Below the pieces are notes generated by a model that did not search any database, was not told where the DNA came from, and saw nothing but the letters and a program-made list of their open reading frames with translations. This document shows positions 32,343 through 42,610 of a DNA stretch of 64,000 nt, one piece after another. Each line of letters opens with the position of its first letter. Position 1 is the stretch's first letter. The translations under genes and the position numbers were made by a program. The stretch spans positions 1 through 64,000 of the forward strand of contig JAOATY010000010.1 in the NCBI GenBank assembly GCA_030157865.1, given 5' to 3'. This DNA comes from Candidatus Nanopelagicales bacterium. Lineage in GTDB: Bacteria; Actinomycetota; Actinomycetes; S36-B12; UBA5976.

Positions 32343-33778
32343 GATGTGAGCTCTTTAACTGCTTTGGCAAATGCGTCACCGCGAGCGGAGTAATCCTTGA
32401 ACATGTCCCATGAGGCGCATCCCGGAGCTAATAGAACAGTGTCTCCTGGCTGTGCCGCCTCTGCTGCCAGCGCCACAACTAACTCCATTGCATTAGTTTC
32501 CTTGGTCGTAACGCGATGGATTGGGACATTCGGAGCGTGTCGCTCTAAGGCGGCAGCAATCACATCCTGATCAACCCCCAAAAGCACCGCAGCGCGCATG
32601 CGATGGGCATTATCAAGCACCAATTCATCGAAATCTTGACCCTTAGCCATACCGCCAGCAATCCAGACGACTGATTCATAAGCAGTAAGTGAGGTCGCTG
32701 CGGCGTGTGTATTTGTCGCTTTTGAGTCATCAATGAAGTCAACGCCAGCAACCTGTCCAACATGCGCGATGCGATGTGGTGCTGGCTGCCAGGCACGTAG
32801 GCCATCGCGAATTGCGCGAGCATCAACGCCGTGAGCTCGAGCTAAAGCACTGGCTGCAAGTGCATTTGCGATGTTGTGAACAGCTGGAATTGCTAGATCT
32901 GAAATCTCGGCAAGTTCTAATGCCGCTTCTCTGCGATTGTCCAAGAACGCACGATCGACTAAGAATTCTTCGACAACACCAACCATTGATATGTCAGGTA
33001 TGCCAGTTGAAAAACCAATTGCTCGACAGCCTTCAACTACATCGGCTTGCTCCACCATGCGAATGGTTTCTTCATCAGCAACATTGAAGATAGCTGCCAC
33101 CTGGCAACGTTCATAAACTTTTGCTTTTGCATCACGATATGCTTCGTAACTTCCAAAAAGATCTATGTGATCCTGCGCAAGGTTTAAACAAACCGCAGCC
33201 TGTGGCGATATCGAATAAACAAATGGCAACTGTGGCGCGCCAACCTCAATAGCTAGTACATCCCATGGCGTTGGATCCATCATTACTTCAACTAGCGAGC
33301 GACCGATGTTTCCCGCAGCGACTGTGCGCTTACCTGCTGCTAACAAGATAGATTCCAACATCAAAGTTGTTGTGGTCTTTCCATTAGTTCCTGTTACCAG
33401 TAACCAAGGTGCTGGGTGATCAAGATCCCTTAAGCGCCAAGCCAGTTCAAGTTCTCCCCAAATTTGAACTCCAGCTGCTTGAGCAGCGGTAACAATCGGA
33501 GCTAGTGGTGAAACACCTGGTGAAAGCACGAGTAAGTCGATGTTTTCAGGAAGTTGGGTGTCATCACCCAAACGAATTTCAGCGCCAAGGATTTCTAAAA
33601 TCGTGGCTCGCTCTTTTTGGCGCTCACCGGTTGCAGCATCAATGACGACAACTTTGGCATCTAAGTTAACAAGGGCATCTGCAGCTGCAAACCCAGCAAC
33701 ACCCAGGCCTACAACACAAACGCGAACTTGCGACCAATCACTAGTGCGGTTTAACTCATCAAGATTTAGGGAAGCCAT
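32339..33778 (-). CDS. murD: UDP-N-acetylmuramoylalanine--D-glutamate ligase
   Basis: LLVTGTNGKTTTTLMLESIL, LNLAQDHIDLFGS, FIDDSKATNTHAA; start placed at MASLNLDEL. Confidence 0.96.
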   Translation of the reverse strand: MASLNLDELNRTSDWSQVRVCVVGLGVAGFAAADALVNLDAKVVVIDAATGERQKERATILEILGAEIRLGDDTQLPENIDLLVLSPGVSPLAPIVTAAQAAGVQIWGELELAWRLRDLDHPAPWLLVTGTNGKTTTTLMLESILLAAGKRTVAAGNIGRSLVEVMMDPTPWDVLAIEVGAPQLPFVYSISPQAAVCLNLAQDHIDLFGSYEAYRDAKAKVYERCQVAAIFNVADEETIRMVEQADVVEGCRAIGFSTGIPDISMVGVVEEFLVDRAFLDNRREAALELAEISDLAIPAVHNIANALAASALARAHGVDARAIRDGLRAWQPAPHRIAHVGQVAGVDFIDDSKATNTHAAATSLTAYESVVWIAGGMAKGQDFDELVLDNAHRMRAAVLLGVDQDVIAAALERHAPNVPIHRVTTKETNAMELVVALAAEAAQPGDTVLLAPGCASWDMFKDYSARGDAFAKAVKELTS

Positions 33779-33783
33779 AACTT

Positions 33784-34863
33784 TTACTGACGCACCCATT
33801 CTGCATAGAACAACGCCATACCAGCACCAACACAAAGTCCTTGAATAATCCAGAAGCGAACCACAATCAAAACTTCTGGCCAACCCTTCATTTCAAAATG
33901 ATGATGAAGCGGAGCCATTCTTAAAACTCGACGACCAGTTAACTTGTAAGACCCAACTTGGGCAATAACCGAAAGTGTGATCAATACAAATAGTCCGCCA
34001 ATTAGGCCAAGTAGTAACTCGGTGCGAGTCATTAATGCCAAGGCCGCAAGTCCGCCACCAAGCGCAAGCGAGCCGGTGTCCCCCATAAAGATTCGAGCTG
34101 GACTTGAGTTCCACCACAAGAATCCAAAGCAGGCACCTGCTGTTGCTGCCGCGAATACTGCAAGGTCAAGTGGATCTCGCACGGTGTAACAACGTGGGAT
34201 GTCTCCCCAGAAACAACTTTGACCGTATTGCCAAATCGACATCACGGTGTAGGCAACAAAGGAAAGAAGGGCTGCGCCGATTGCCAATCCATCAAGACCA
34301 TCAGTTAAATTAACGCCATTTGTAATTCCAGTAACAAGGAACCAAATCCAAAGTAGGACTAGAGCAGAAGGCAGAATCCAGTTTGTGTCTCTTACCCAAG
34401 AGATGGCATTACTTACCGGAACGTTTCCACCTTCATCAGGGAACTGCATTGCTAGGTAACCAAATGAAAGTGCGGCGACTGCCTGGCCAAGAAGTTTGGT
34501 ACGCGCGCGGATACCTGTGCTTCGCTGCTTGAAGATTTTCAAATAATCATCAGCAAGGCCTACCAAGCTCAACGCAACCATCAAATAGATCGCAAGTAAC
34601 CCAGATACGGTCGGGGTGCTCATCATCATTAAGTGCGCCAAAAAATACGCCAAGACAACAGAACCAACAATTGCAACGCCACCCATAGATGGGGTTCCGC
34701 GCTTACTTCCGTGCTCAGGGTAATTAACGTTTTCAGTAGATTCCCGAATTGCTTGGGCAATCCCGCGCTTGCGAAGCAGGTTGATTAGTAGTGGGGTGCC
34801 AATTAGAGACAGCAGTGTTGCTAACGCACCAGCTAGCACTACAAGCTTCACTGTTGGCCCCAC
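33784..34863 (-). CDS. mraY: Phospho-N-acetylmuramoyl-pentapeptide transferase
   Basis: GTPSMGGVAIV, TNGVNLTDGLDGLAIG, FMGDTGSLALGG, MAPLHHHFEMKGWPE. Confidence 0.97.
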   Translation of the reverse strand: MGPTVKLVVLAGALATLLSLIGTPLLINLLRKRGIAQAIRESTENVNYPEHGSKRGTPSMGGVAIVGSVVLAYFLAHLMMMSTPTVSGLLAIYLMVALSLVGLADDYLKIFKQRSTGIRARTKLLGQAVAALSFGYLAMQFPDEGGNVPVSNAISWVRDTNWILPSALVLLWIWFLVTGITNGVNLTDGLDGLAIGAALLSFVAYTVMSIWQYGQSCFWGDIPRCYTVRDPLDLAVFAAATAGACFGFLWWNSSPARIFMGDTGSLALGGGLAALALMTRTELLLGLIGGLFVLITLSVIAQVGSYKLTGRRVLRMAPLHHHFEMKGWPEVLIVVRFWIIQGLCVGAGMALFYAEWVRQ

Positions 34864-36269
34864 TTCGCGCGCAAAACAACTTCAATTTGATCGGCGAGCA
34901 CTTCAAATTGTTCAGCTCGCGAAGCCTTGAACAATAAAACGTCACCGGAGTTAACTTCATTAACAATGTAGTCGCAGGCGCTATCAAAATCGGGTAACCA
35001 CACCGATTTTTGAGCCTTGCCCGCAGTGGAGGTCAGGTCTGAACTCAAGCCATAAGACTTGGCAGCTTCACCCACAGCAATGACATGAGTTACGCCCAGC
35101 TTGGATGCCAAGGTGGCTATCTGAGCGTGGATGGCGTCGCTGGTTTCGCCAAGCTCGTGCATTTTGCCTAGGACTGCAAAAGTATTGCCAGTGGCTGGGA
35201 TTGCCGTAAGGGTTTCAAGTGCTGCTGTCATTGATTCCGGATTGGCGTTATACGCATCATTGATGATGGTTACATTTCCAGGAATCTGATGTACTTCCAT
35301 GCGCCACTTACTCATTTGCTTAAGAGTCGTTAAAGCCCTGGCAATGTCTTCGATTTCCATTCCGACTGCAAGCCCAACGGCTGCAGCTGCGAGCGCATTT
35401 AAGACATTGTGTTCACCGAGCATTGGAATTGAAGCCGAGATTCGATCGCCGCGATAAACCAGGTCAAAGGTGTAGCTGCCATATGCGCTTAACTGCAAGT
35501 TCTCTTCTCTAATGTCTGCCGTTTTTGAGAACCCATAGGTAAACACTGTTGCTTCAGTTAAGTTCCGCATTGCCAACACGCGTTCATCGTCAGCATTAAG
35601 AACAACTACGCCTGAAGCAGAGATGGCAGAGACCAATTCGGATTTTGCTTTGGCAATACCTTCAATACTGCCAACTTCTCCGATGTGCGCGTGACCAACA
35701 TTTGTGATGACACCTAGGGTTGGCCGGGCCAAGTTGCAAAGATGCGTGATGTGACCGAGTCCACGCATTCCCATCTCGGCTACCAAGTATTTAACGTCGA
35801 ACGGCGCAGAAAGCAGAGTTAACGGCAAACCAAGTTCGTTGTTTAACGAACCAGCAGGTGCGTGAGTTACACCAGCATGAGACAAAACCTGCCCGATCAT
35901 GTCTTTAGTCGAAGTCTTGCCTGATGAACCAGTGATACCAATTACCTCTATGCCGCGCATTAAGGACCTGACATGCGCCGAAATTTTTGCAATCGCGTGG
36001 ATCACTGGATCAAGTTCATCTGGCGAAGCGGGAACTAGGACATGTGAGCCAGTTACTTCTTTAGAAGTTAACGACGCACTCGCGCCAGCACTAATTGCCT
36101 GGGAAACAAACTCGTGACCATCAACGCGTTCGCCAACAATGGCAGCGAACAAGTCCCCTGCATTGGCAGAACGAGAATCAATCGATATTCCTGAAACTCG
36201 AATTGAAGCATCACCAATTAATTTGCCACCAACTATGTCGCAAACTTGTCCAAGAGTTAAATCAAACAT
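34848..36269 (-). CDS. murF: UDP-N-acetylmuramoyl-tripeptide--D-alanyl-D-alanine ligase
   Basis: IGITGSSGKTSTKDMIGQVL, INDAYNANPESM. Confidence 0.96.
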   Translation of the reverse strand: MFDLTLGQVCDIVGGKLIGDASIRVSGISIDSRSANAGDLFAAIVGERVDGHEFVSQAISAGASASLTSKEVTGSHVLVPASPDELDPVIHAIAKISAHVRSLMRGIEVIGITGSSGKTSTKDMIGQVLSHAGVTHAPAGSLNNELGLPLTLLSAPFDVKYLVAEMGMRGLGHITHLCNLARPTLGVITNVGHAHIGEVGSIEGIAKAKSELVSAISASGVVVLNADDERVLAMRNLTEATVFTYGFSKTADIREENLQLSAYGSYTFDLVYRGDRISASIPMLGEHNVLNALAAAAVGLAVGMEIEDIARALTTLKQMSKWRMEVHQIPGNVTIINDAYNANPESMTAALETLTAIPATGNTFAVLGKMHELGETSDAIHAQIATLASKLGVTHVIAVGEAAKSYGLSSDLTSTAGKAQKSVWLPDFDSACDYIVNEVNSGDVLLFKASRAEQFEVLADQIEVVLRAKWGQQ

Positions 36270-37749
36270 TTTCGGACTCCTGTCTGACTACAACGCGATC
36301 ATCAAACGGAAACACTTGACCAGCAACTTCTTGCCCAGTTTCATGACCCTTGCCAAGAATCGCAATCACGTCACCAGAGGTTGCAAGGCCTAAGGCTTTG
36401 GCAATTGCCAATCTGCGATCAGCAACTTCAATAACCTCGGCTGACAGACCTTGCGTTCCAGATAACATGGCACTTCTGATTAGCGCTGGGTCTTCCGATC
36501 TTGGGTTGTCATCAGTAATGATCACGATGTCGGAAAGTTGGGCAGCAACTTTGCCCATCAGCGGACGTTTTAAGGCATCTCGATCGCCACCGCAGCCAAT
36601 TACCGTGATGACCTTGGCTGGGTTGGCGTCTTTAATAACAGTTAAAACGGTTTGCACGGCATCAGGTGTGTGAGCGTAATCAACGATTGCAGTTCCGGAT
36701 GATGCAATTGAAACATTTTCAAGGCGGCCTGGAATTGGTCGCACATTCTCAAGTGAATCTAAAGTTGCAGGAACTTCAAGACCAAGCATCTGACTGGCAA
36801 TTAACGCGCAAGCTGCATTGGTCGCGTTGTATGAACCGAGCATGTTTACCGAAAGCGAAATTGGAGCATCATTATCAATCGTGATTTGCTGAGTTGTCGC
36901 ACCACTTGAATTGGAGGTGGCTTCGGATGTCTTCCAATTTCCATTTTGCCCAACCGTAGTGTTTGGAATTTTGCATTCCTCCGCTAACTTCATTCCCCAT
37001 TCATCATCCGTGCAAATAACTGCTTGCCTTGCATGTTCCGATGTGAACAGCAGAGCCTTCGCTGCAAAGTAGCTTTCCATTGAGCCATGGAAATCCAAAT
37101 GATCTTGAGTCAGATTCGTGAAGATAGCAACATCAAACTTGATTCCATCTACGCGATGCAGTGCAAGGGCATGGCTTGAGACTTCCATAAATACATGAGT
37201 AATCCCCTGTTCGACCATCAGACCCAAAGTGGCATACAGATCAGTTGATTCAGGAGTAGTTCGCGCACCTGGTAAATGTTCTTCACCTAAGTAAGTGCCA
37301 AGGGTTCCGATAACTCCAACACTCTTGCCAGCGTCAATAAAGATGGAACGCAGCATGTGGGTAGTTGTGGTCTTGCCGTTTGTTCCGGTAACTCCAGTAA
37401 TTACCAACTTGGCTTCTGGATTTCCATAAATACCGGCAGCAAGTGTTGCCATATCTTTTCTGGCATTCGAAAGTTCAATTACTGGTAAACCTTTTTGCTT
37501 TGCGATCTGTGCGCCATGGGAATCAGATGCAATTGCTACTGCGCCATTTTTAACCGCTTCATCAACAAAGTCGATTCCATGACTGTTTGCTCCGAGTAAC
37601 GCTACATAAAGATCGCCAGGTTGAACTGATCTGGAGTCATGGGTAATTCCAAAGACTTTTGCTTCGCTAGAAACTTCTCCGGAGACTAACTTTGCAAGAT
37701 GTGAAAGCTCAACACCATTGGTCTTTGGCCGAGTCACTGGACTCACCAC
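36262..37749 (-). CDS. murE: UDP-N-acetylmuramoyl-tripeptide synthetase
   Basis: GVTGTNGKTTTTHMLRSI, FMEVSSHALALHRVDG, TNLTQDHLDFHGSMESYF, TDDNPRSEDP. Confidence 0.96.
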   Translation of the reverse strand: MVSPVTRPKTNGVELSHLAKLVSGEVSSEAKVFGITHDSRSVQPGDLYVALLGANSHGIDFVDEAVKNGAVAIASDSHGAQIAKQKGLPVIELSNARKDMATLAAGIYGNPEAKLVITGVTGTNGKTTTTHMLRSIFIDAGKSVGVIGTLGTYLGEEHLPGARTTPESTDLYATLGLMVEQGITHVFMEVSSHALALHRVDGIKFDVAIFTNLTQDHLDFHGSMESYFAAKALLFTSEHARQAVICTDDEWGMKLAEECKIPNTTVGQNGNWKTSEATSNSSGATTQQITIDNDAPISLSVNMLGSYNATNAACALIASQMLGLEVPATLDSLENVRPIPGRLENVSIASSGTAIVDYAHTPDAVQTVLTVIKDANPAKVITVIGCGGDRDALKRPLMGKVAAQLSDIVIITDDNPRSEDPALIRSAMLSGTQGLSAEVIEVADRRLAIAKALGLATSGDVIAILGKGHETGQEVAGQVFPFDDRVVVRQESENV

Positions 37750-39557
37750 TCAACTGGAAGCTTGGGAGGCTTTGTTGTTGAAGGTGGAACCTTTTTATGA
37801 GCTAGCGCGTAAGTCATAACCTTTTTGAAAACTGGACCGGCAACAACGCTTCCGTAAGTGCTGGTCTTTGGATTGTGAATACTCACGCTCATAACAAGTG
37901 CTGGCTTCTCTGCTGGAGCCATTCCGATGAAGGAAGATGTGTAACCGCTGTATCCACCAGTTGCTTCGTCGTAACGGTTTGCAGTTCCAGTTTTTCCACC
38001 AACACGGTAGCCAGGAATCTGCATGTTCTTGGCTGTACCATCTTCGGAAACAACGCCTTCGAGCATTTCGCGAACTGTCTTAGCAGTCTCGGCGCTAACA
38101 ACTCGCACGCCTTCATCAACTCTGCTTGGTTCGTAGACGCCTTCAGTATTCGAGTACCCAGCAATTAGACGTGGCAGCATTCGAACGCCATCATTTGCAA
38201 TCGTTGCGAACACGCTAGTTGCCTGAACGGCATTTACCGAAAGACCTTGTCCGAAAGCAAGAGTTGGGAATGTAGTTGCTGACCATTCATTTTCGTTATT
38301 GATGTCAGGAAGCTTTCCACCGCTCTCGCCCGGAAAGTTCATTCCTGTTGACTGACCGATGCCAAATTTTTGTAAGTAGTCGTACAGCTTCTTTTCACCG
38401 ATTGACTCGGAAGCCAAAATTGTTCCGATGTTACTTGACTTAGCAAGTACACCCGCCAAAGTTAGGCGCAAAGTTGGGTGATCAACATAATCCTTGAATG
38501 AAGTGCCGCCGCGGCTTAACCGGTTCTCGATTGTGTACTGAGTACCGGCGTTGGCTCCACCTTCTTCAATCACGGAAGCCAGAGTCATAACCTTGCTAGT
38601 TGAACCAGGCTCAAAGACGTCAGTGACTGTGGTGTTTCGCTTTGCCTTGTCATCAGTTGCAAATGGATTATTTGGATCAAAGGTTGGGTAAGTCGCCATT
38701 GCCAAGATGTTTCCAGTTCCTGGCTCCATGATTACTGCAACGCCACCTTCAGCACCAGTAGCTTGCACTTGGTCGCCTAAAGACTTTTCCAGCATTGCTT
38801 GCAAGTTGGAATCAAGGGTTAAGCGAACTGAAAGTCCATTTACTGGGTCAATGCTTTGGCGTTCACTAGCTGGAATTTCTCGACCATTTACTCGTTCAAC
38901 AGTTAGCTTTCCGTCTTGACCCATTAACTGTTCATTGAGTCCATATTCAAGGCCACCAAGACCGGTACCTTCTGCGCCAACGTAGCCAATGACACTTGCG
39001 GCTAATGATCCATTTGGATAAACCCGATTTGTAGTTGGTTCACTGAAAACTCCTGGGATGCCTAAGGCAGCAACAGCTTTCCAAGTTTCAGGAGTAATTC
39101 TTTTTGCTACATATGAAAAGCGGGAGTCAACCGTTAATGACGCAACAATTGTTTCAACTGGGATTCCCAAGATCGGCGACAGTGCAGCAGCAGTACCGGC
39201 TGGGTCGGTAATCAGAGTTGGATCAACTGTGACATTTCGCGCCATAACTGTTGTCGCAATTGGCACACCATTGCTGTCGGTGAAATTTCCACGCAAGGCC
39301 GGCAAAGTCAAAGTCTGCAAACGTGAGTTTTGTGCGTTCGCAGCTAGTTCTGGGCCGCGAACAACTTGAAGTTCTACTAGTCGTGCCATGTATAGCGACA
39401 TGACTACTAGGAAAATGAAAGTTATAAATCGAATTCGCTTACGAGGACTTTCCAGGGGAACCATAACTGGTCCGGTTGGAACGTATCTTTGGTTAGAGCT
39501 CTGTGGTCGCTGTGGTCCTTGCGGATTTGGACGACGCTGCGAAGTTGGTGTGCTCAT
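37743..39557 (-). CDS. ftsI: Peptidoglycan transpeptidase FtsI/PBP3
   Basis: EPGSTSKVMTLASV (SxxK), SSN, KTGTANRYD (KTG); N-terminal TM and PBP dimer domain. Confidence 0.95.
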   Translation of the reverse strand: MSTPTSQRRPNPQGPQRPQSSNQRYVPTGPVMVPLESPRKRIRFITFIFLVVMSLYMARLVELQVVRGPELAANAQNSRLQTLTLPALRGNFTDSNGVPIATTVMARNVTVDPTLITDPAGTAAALSPILGIPVETIVASLTVDSRFSYVAKRITPETWKAVAALGIPGVFSEPTTNRVYPNGSLAASVIGYVGAEGTGLGGLEYGLNEQLMGQDGKLTVERVNGREIPASERQSIDPVNGLSVRLTLDSNLQAMLEKSLGDQVQATGAEGGVAVIMEPGTGNILAMATYPTFDPNNPFATDDKAKRNTTVTDVFEPGSTSKVMTLASVIEEGGANAGTQYTIENRLSRGGTSFKDYVDHPTLRLTLAGVLAKSSNIGTILASESIGEKKLYDYLQKFGIGQSTGMNFPGESGGKLPDINNENEWSATTFPTLAFGQGLSVNAVQATSVFATIANDGVRMLPRLIAGYSNTEGVYEPSRVDEGVRVVSAETAKTVREMLEGVVSEDGTAKNMQIPGYRVGGKTGTANRYDEATGGYSGYTSSFIGMAPAEKPALVMSVSIHNPKTSTYGSVVAGPVFKKVMTYALAHKKVPPSTTKPPKLPVEW

Positions 39558-40033
39558 TGCGCCGCCGGTGCTACTGGTACAGCTGGTGCAACTGCAACGA
39601 CTGGCTTACCTAAAATTTCACGATCTGAAAGACGAAGGAAAACTGGTGTTTGAGCTGGAACCATTCCCATGTTTGCAGCAGTGATTAACAAGTTGCCTGG
39701 AGATTCACCGGCTGCAACCACACTGGCGATGGTCTGCTCTTCAGCAGTCATCTGACTCAATTGAATCTGAAGTGCGTGCTTTTGGAATGATGCCTGCGCT
39801 GCAAGAGTGTTCACATAAAGAAGCATCATCATGCCCGAAACAATCATTCCAATAATTACAAACAGGAAGGTTCTGCTGCTGGCACGACCCTGTGGAACTC
39901 CAACTGGAATTGCTTGCGCAATCGGAGAAACGATTGGCTTTACTAGCGGCTTAACCAATGAAAGTTTGCGAAGCGTGCGTGACTTGCGAGGAATTGGAGC
40001 TAATGCAGGTGTGCGGGCCGGTACTGCGCTCAT
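39554..40033 (-). CDS. FtsL-like bitopic division protein
   Basis: 159 aa, single TM followed by a short coiled coil; position between rsmH and ftsI. Confidence 0.7.
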   Translation of the reverse strand: MSAVPARTPALAPIPRKSRTLRKLSLVKPLVKPIVSPIAQAIPVGVPQGRASSRTFLFVIIGMIVSGMMMLLYVNTLAAQASFQKHALQIQLSQMTAEEQTIASVVAAGESPGNLLITAANMGMVPAQTPVFLRLSDREILGKPVVAVAPAVPVAPAAQ

Positions 40034-40983
40034 GCTGCTACCCCAATTCTTTGGGCAGCGCGAAGGCGAACTGAAGTAGCCCGAGAGTTTTCGGCTACTT
40101 CTTCTTCGCTTGCTGGTTCAGATCCACGTGTTAACAGTTGTAGCCAAGGCTTGTCTGACTCAGGAATGATCGGCATTTCAATTGGAGTCTTTGATTCAGT
40201 TCCAACGCGCAATGCATTTTTAACGATGCGATCTTCAAGTGAGTGATACGACAGAACCACGATGCGACCATCAAGAGCTAGACAATCTAGCGCTGCTGGA
40301 ATCGCTCTTTCCAAAACCGATAGTTCGTCATTAACTTCGATGCGAAGCGCCTGGAATGTGCGCTTGGCAGGATTGCCGCCAGTTCGTCGAGTTGCTGCTG
40401 GAATTGCATCACGAACAACAGTTACCAGCTGGTCGCTATTAGTAAACGGTTTAACTTCGCGCTCGCGAATGATGGCGTTGGCAACACGTGCTGCAAATCG
40501 CTCTTCACCGTATTCGCGAAGGATTCGCGCCAAGTTTGCAAAGTCATAGTTGTTAACAATGTCTGCTGCGGTTTGACCAGTGGTGCCGTCCATGCGCATA
40601 TCAAGTGGAGCGTTACGGGAGTATGTAAATCCGCGCTGGTCTTTATCAAGCTGCATTGAAGAGACGCCTAGGTCAAACAAGATGCCTTGCACATGCTCGA
40701 TGTTTAGATTTGCTAGAACTTCAGGAATCTCGTCATAAACAGCAAGTGCAAAATCAACGCGTGGTGCAAATCTTGCAAGTCGTTCTTGTGACATAGCAAG
40801 TGCTTCAGGATCGCGATCGATTCCAATTACTCGTAGGTTTGGAAATTCAGTTAGAGCTGACTCGGTATGTCCACCAAGACCAAGAGTGGCATCAACCAAG
40901 ATCGCATTGTCGGCACTTATTGCTGGAGCCAATAGATCTAGGCAGCGTTGCCGCAAAACTGGTTCGTGCGTAAATGTCGTCAT
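40030..40983 (-). CDS. rsmH: 16S rRNA (cytosine1402-N4)-methyltransferase
   Basis: [79 protein letters not shown]. Confidence 0.97.
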   Translation of the reverse strand: MTTFTHEPVLRQRCLDLLAPAISADNAILVDATLGLGGHTESALTEFPNLRVIGIDRDPEALAMSQERLARFAPRVDFALAVYDEIPEVLANLNIEHVQGILFDLGVSSMQLDKDQRGFTYSRNAPLDMRMDGTTGQTAADIVNNYDFANLARILREYGEERFAARVANAIIREREVKPFTNSDQLVTVVRDAIPAATRRTGGNPAKRTFQALRIEVNDELSVLERAIPAALDCLALDGRIVVLSYHSLEDRIVKNALRVGTESKTPIEMPIIPESDKPWLQLLTRGSEPASEEEVAENSRATSVRLRAAQRIGVAA

Positions 40984-41001
40984 TACGCCACGTCAGATCT
41001 A

Positions 41002-41093
41002 GATGCTGCCTTTAGTCCCTGGCCGTTGGAGAGCCTGGCACCGGGGAAGGTGCGCCAGGATCGAGCCAACGGCCAGAGGCCAAAGGCAGCATC
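41002..41093 (-). ncRNA. Large hairpin RNA in the mraZ-rsmH intergenic region, probable mraW RNA motif
   Basis: Perfect arms GATGCTGCCTTT (41002-41013)/AAAGGCAGCATC (41082-41093) and CTGGCCGTTGG (41019-41029)/CCAACGGCCAG (41066-41076); apical loop on the minus strand contains CUUCCCC. Confidence 0.75.
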
Positions 41094-41134
41094 ATTTGTT
41101 GTTACTGAATTAGTTGCTATGGAACGCGTTAAAT

Positions 41135-41557
41135 TCATGGCATTACGTCTTCATCAAGTGCGGCAAAGCCTGGTTCTTGAGCTTCTAAGTACTGGTTCCA
41201 AGCCACAGTTGCCCAAACTTCAACGCGAGTATCTGCACCTACGACAACAAGTTCGCGATCTAAACCAGCCCACTCTCGAAGCGGTGCTGGAATAGTGATG
41301 CGACCTTGCTTGTCTGCTGAGTCATCAAAGGCGGATGAGAAAAACACACGAGTGTAAGCGCGAACTTTTTCATTGTTCTGGGAGCGACGGCGCAGGCTTT
41401 CGGCATATTCATCGAATTGCTCAGTTGGCCAGATAACGACACAACGCTCTTGGCCCTTTGTCATGACAAGGCCTTCAGATAATGGTTCGCGGAATTTAGC
41501 CGGCAAGATCAGGCGGCCTTTTTCATCCAGTTTTGGGGTGTGGGTACCTAAGAACAC
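41135..41557 (-). CDS. mraZ: Transcriptional regulator MraZ
   Basis: MFLGTHTPKLDEKGRLILPAKFRE, DKQGRITIPAPLREWAGL. Confidence 0.97.
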   Translation of the reverse strand: MFLGTHTPKLDEKGRLILPAKFREPLSEGLVMTKGQERCVVIWPTEQFDEYAESLRRRSQNNEKVRAYTRVFFSSAFDDSADKQGRITIPAPLREWAGLDRELVVVGADTRVEVWATVAWNQYLEAQEPGFAALDEDVMP

Positions 41558-41607
41558 CTAAATCACCACCCAAACCAATGGCAACCCTTCCCCAGGTCAC
41601 CTCGTTG

Positions 41608-41639
41608 TCCCAGATTACTCCCTTTTGCTCCACTGTCAA
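41608..41639 (-). promoter_or_regulatory. mraZ promoter overlapping MraZ-box repeats
   Basis: Minus strand TTGACA-N16-TAATCT interleaved with TGGAG-N5-GGGAG-N5-TGGGA (exact 10-bp period). Confidence 0.7.
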
Positions 41640-41794
41640 CCCAATTTAGACACCAAATTTCCCATCTTTAACAAATATTGACCATTTATCCAATGTTTTA
41701 TGGGTGGAGGAAAAGGGAGTAATTCTGGAAAAAATCCCCAAATTGCAACTAATTCAGGGCAAAACCTGGTGAAAGGCCTTGATTTTTGGGTGAT

Positions 41795-42607
41795 TTAACG
41801 CGTTGGTGCGACGAGTCCAACTGGACTGGTGCAGATGATGTTTCGATCTAGAGCTACTCCATCAACGGTGGCTACAAATTGAACCATGTCTGGGGCTTTG
41901 CCGCCAAAGGCATTTTTAGTGCACGCTTCCTTTGCCGCAACTACTCCACTTTCCACATCGGAATAGGGGCCAATGGCTAACCAAAGCGGCATTCCAATGT
42001 TGGCGTTACCGGTTATCTCAAACCAGTGCACAGGTGGCGCGTAAATTCCAACCGGATATCCAGCTGCCGTTAAATCAATTGCAAGTTCTGTTAACACTTG
42101 CACCGATCGGTCTGTGCTGGTCCAAGTGTTGTATGTTTCAACATCAAGCCACACTGGAGTACCAGGATTGATGCCATATTTATTCAACCGCTTCAAAGTA
42201 TCTTTAGCGATTTTCTTTCCATAGCGAACTGGTGACTCATCGCCCGGATCAGCAGTGTTTATATAAACAGCAACCGCATCATGGGTTAATGCCCAGTCCC
42301 ATTGCTTTTGAAAACACTTGTTCTCGGTAAATGGCTTGCCACCGTTTAATCCAATGATTGCGTAACCCACAAATTTGCTCGGCAAAGCACCTTTACATTG
42401 CGGATAACTAATGTCGTAGCCGCTGTTGTCGAGCTCAAAATTAAATGGAACTAACGCAGGCTGGGTAGCAGTAATTAATGGTCTACCGTCAACATTTTCA
42501 ATCGTTAATGGCTCAGGGTTCAACCACGAATTAACTAAGGAAAATCCAACCAACCCAGCAAGAGCAAGTGCTCCGACCGTAACTAAGAACCCAAAAAATC
42601 TACGCAA
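41795..42607 (-). CDS. Secreted/membrane-anchored DUF1906-like glycoside hydrolase-like protein
   Basis: N-terminal signal/TM; GYDISYPQCKG, VYINTADPGDESP, WLDVETYNTW, YPVGIYAPPVHW. Confidence 0.65.
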   Translation of the reverse strand: MRRFFGFLVTVGALALAGLVGFSLVNSWLNPEPLTIENVDGRPLITATQPALVPFNFELDNSGYDISYPQCKGALPSKFVGYAIIGLNGGKPFTENKCFQKQWDWALTHDAVAVYINTADPGDESPVRYGKKIAKDTLKRLNKYGINPGTPVWLDVETYNTWTSTDRSVQVLTELAIDLTAAGYPVGIYAPPVHWFEITGNANIGMPLWLAIGPYSDVESGVVAAKEACTKNAFGGKAPDMVQFVATVDGVALDRNIICTSPVGLVAPTR

Positions 42608-42610
42608 ACT

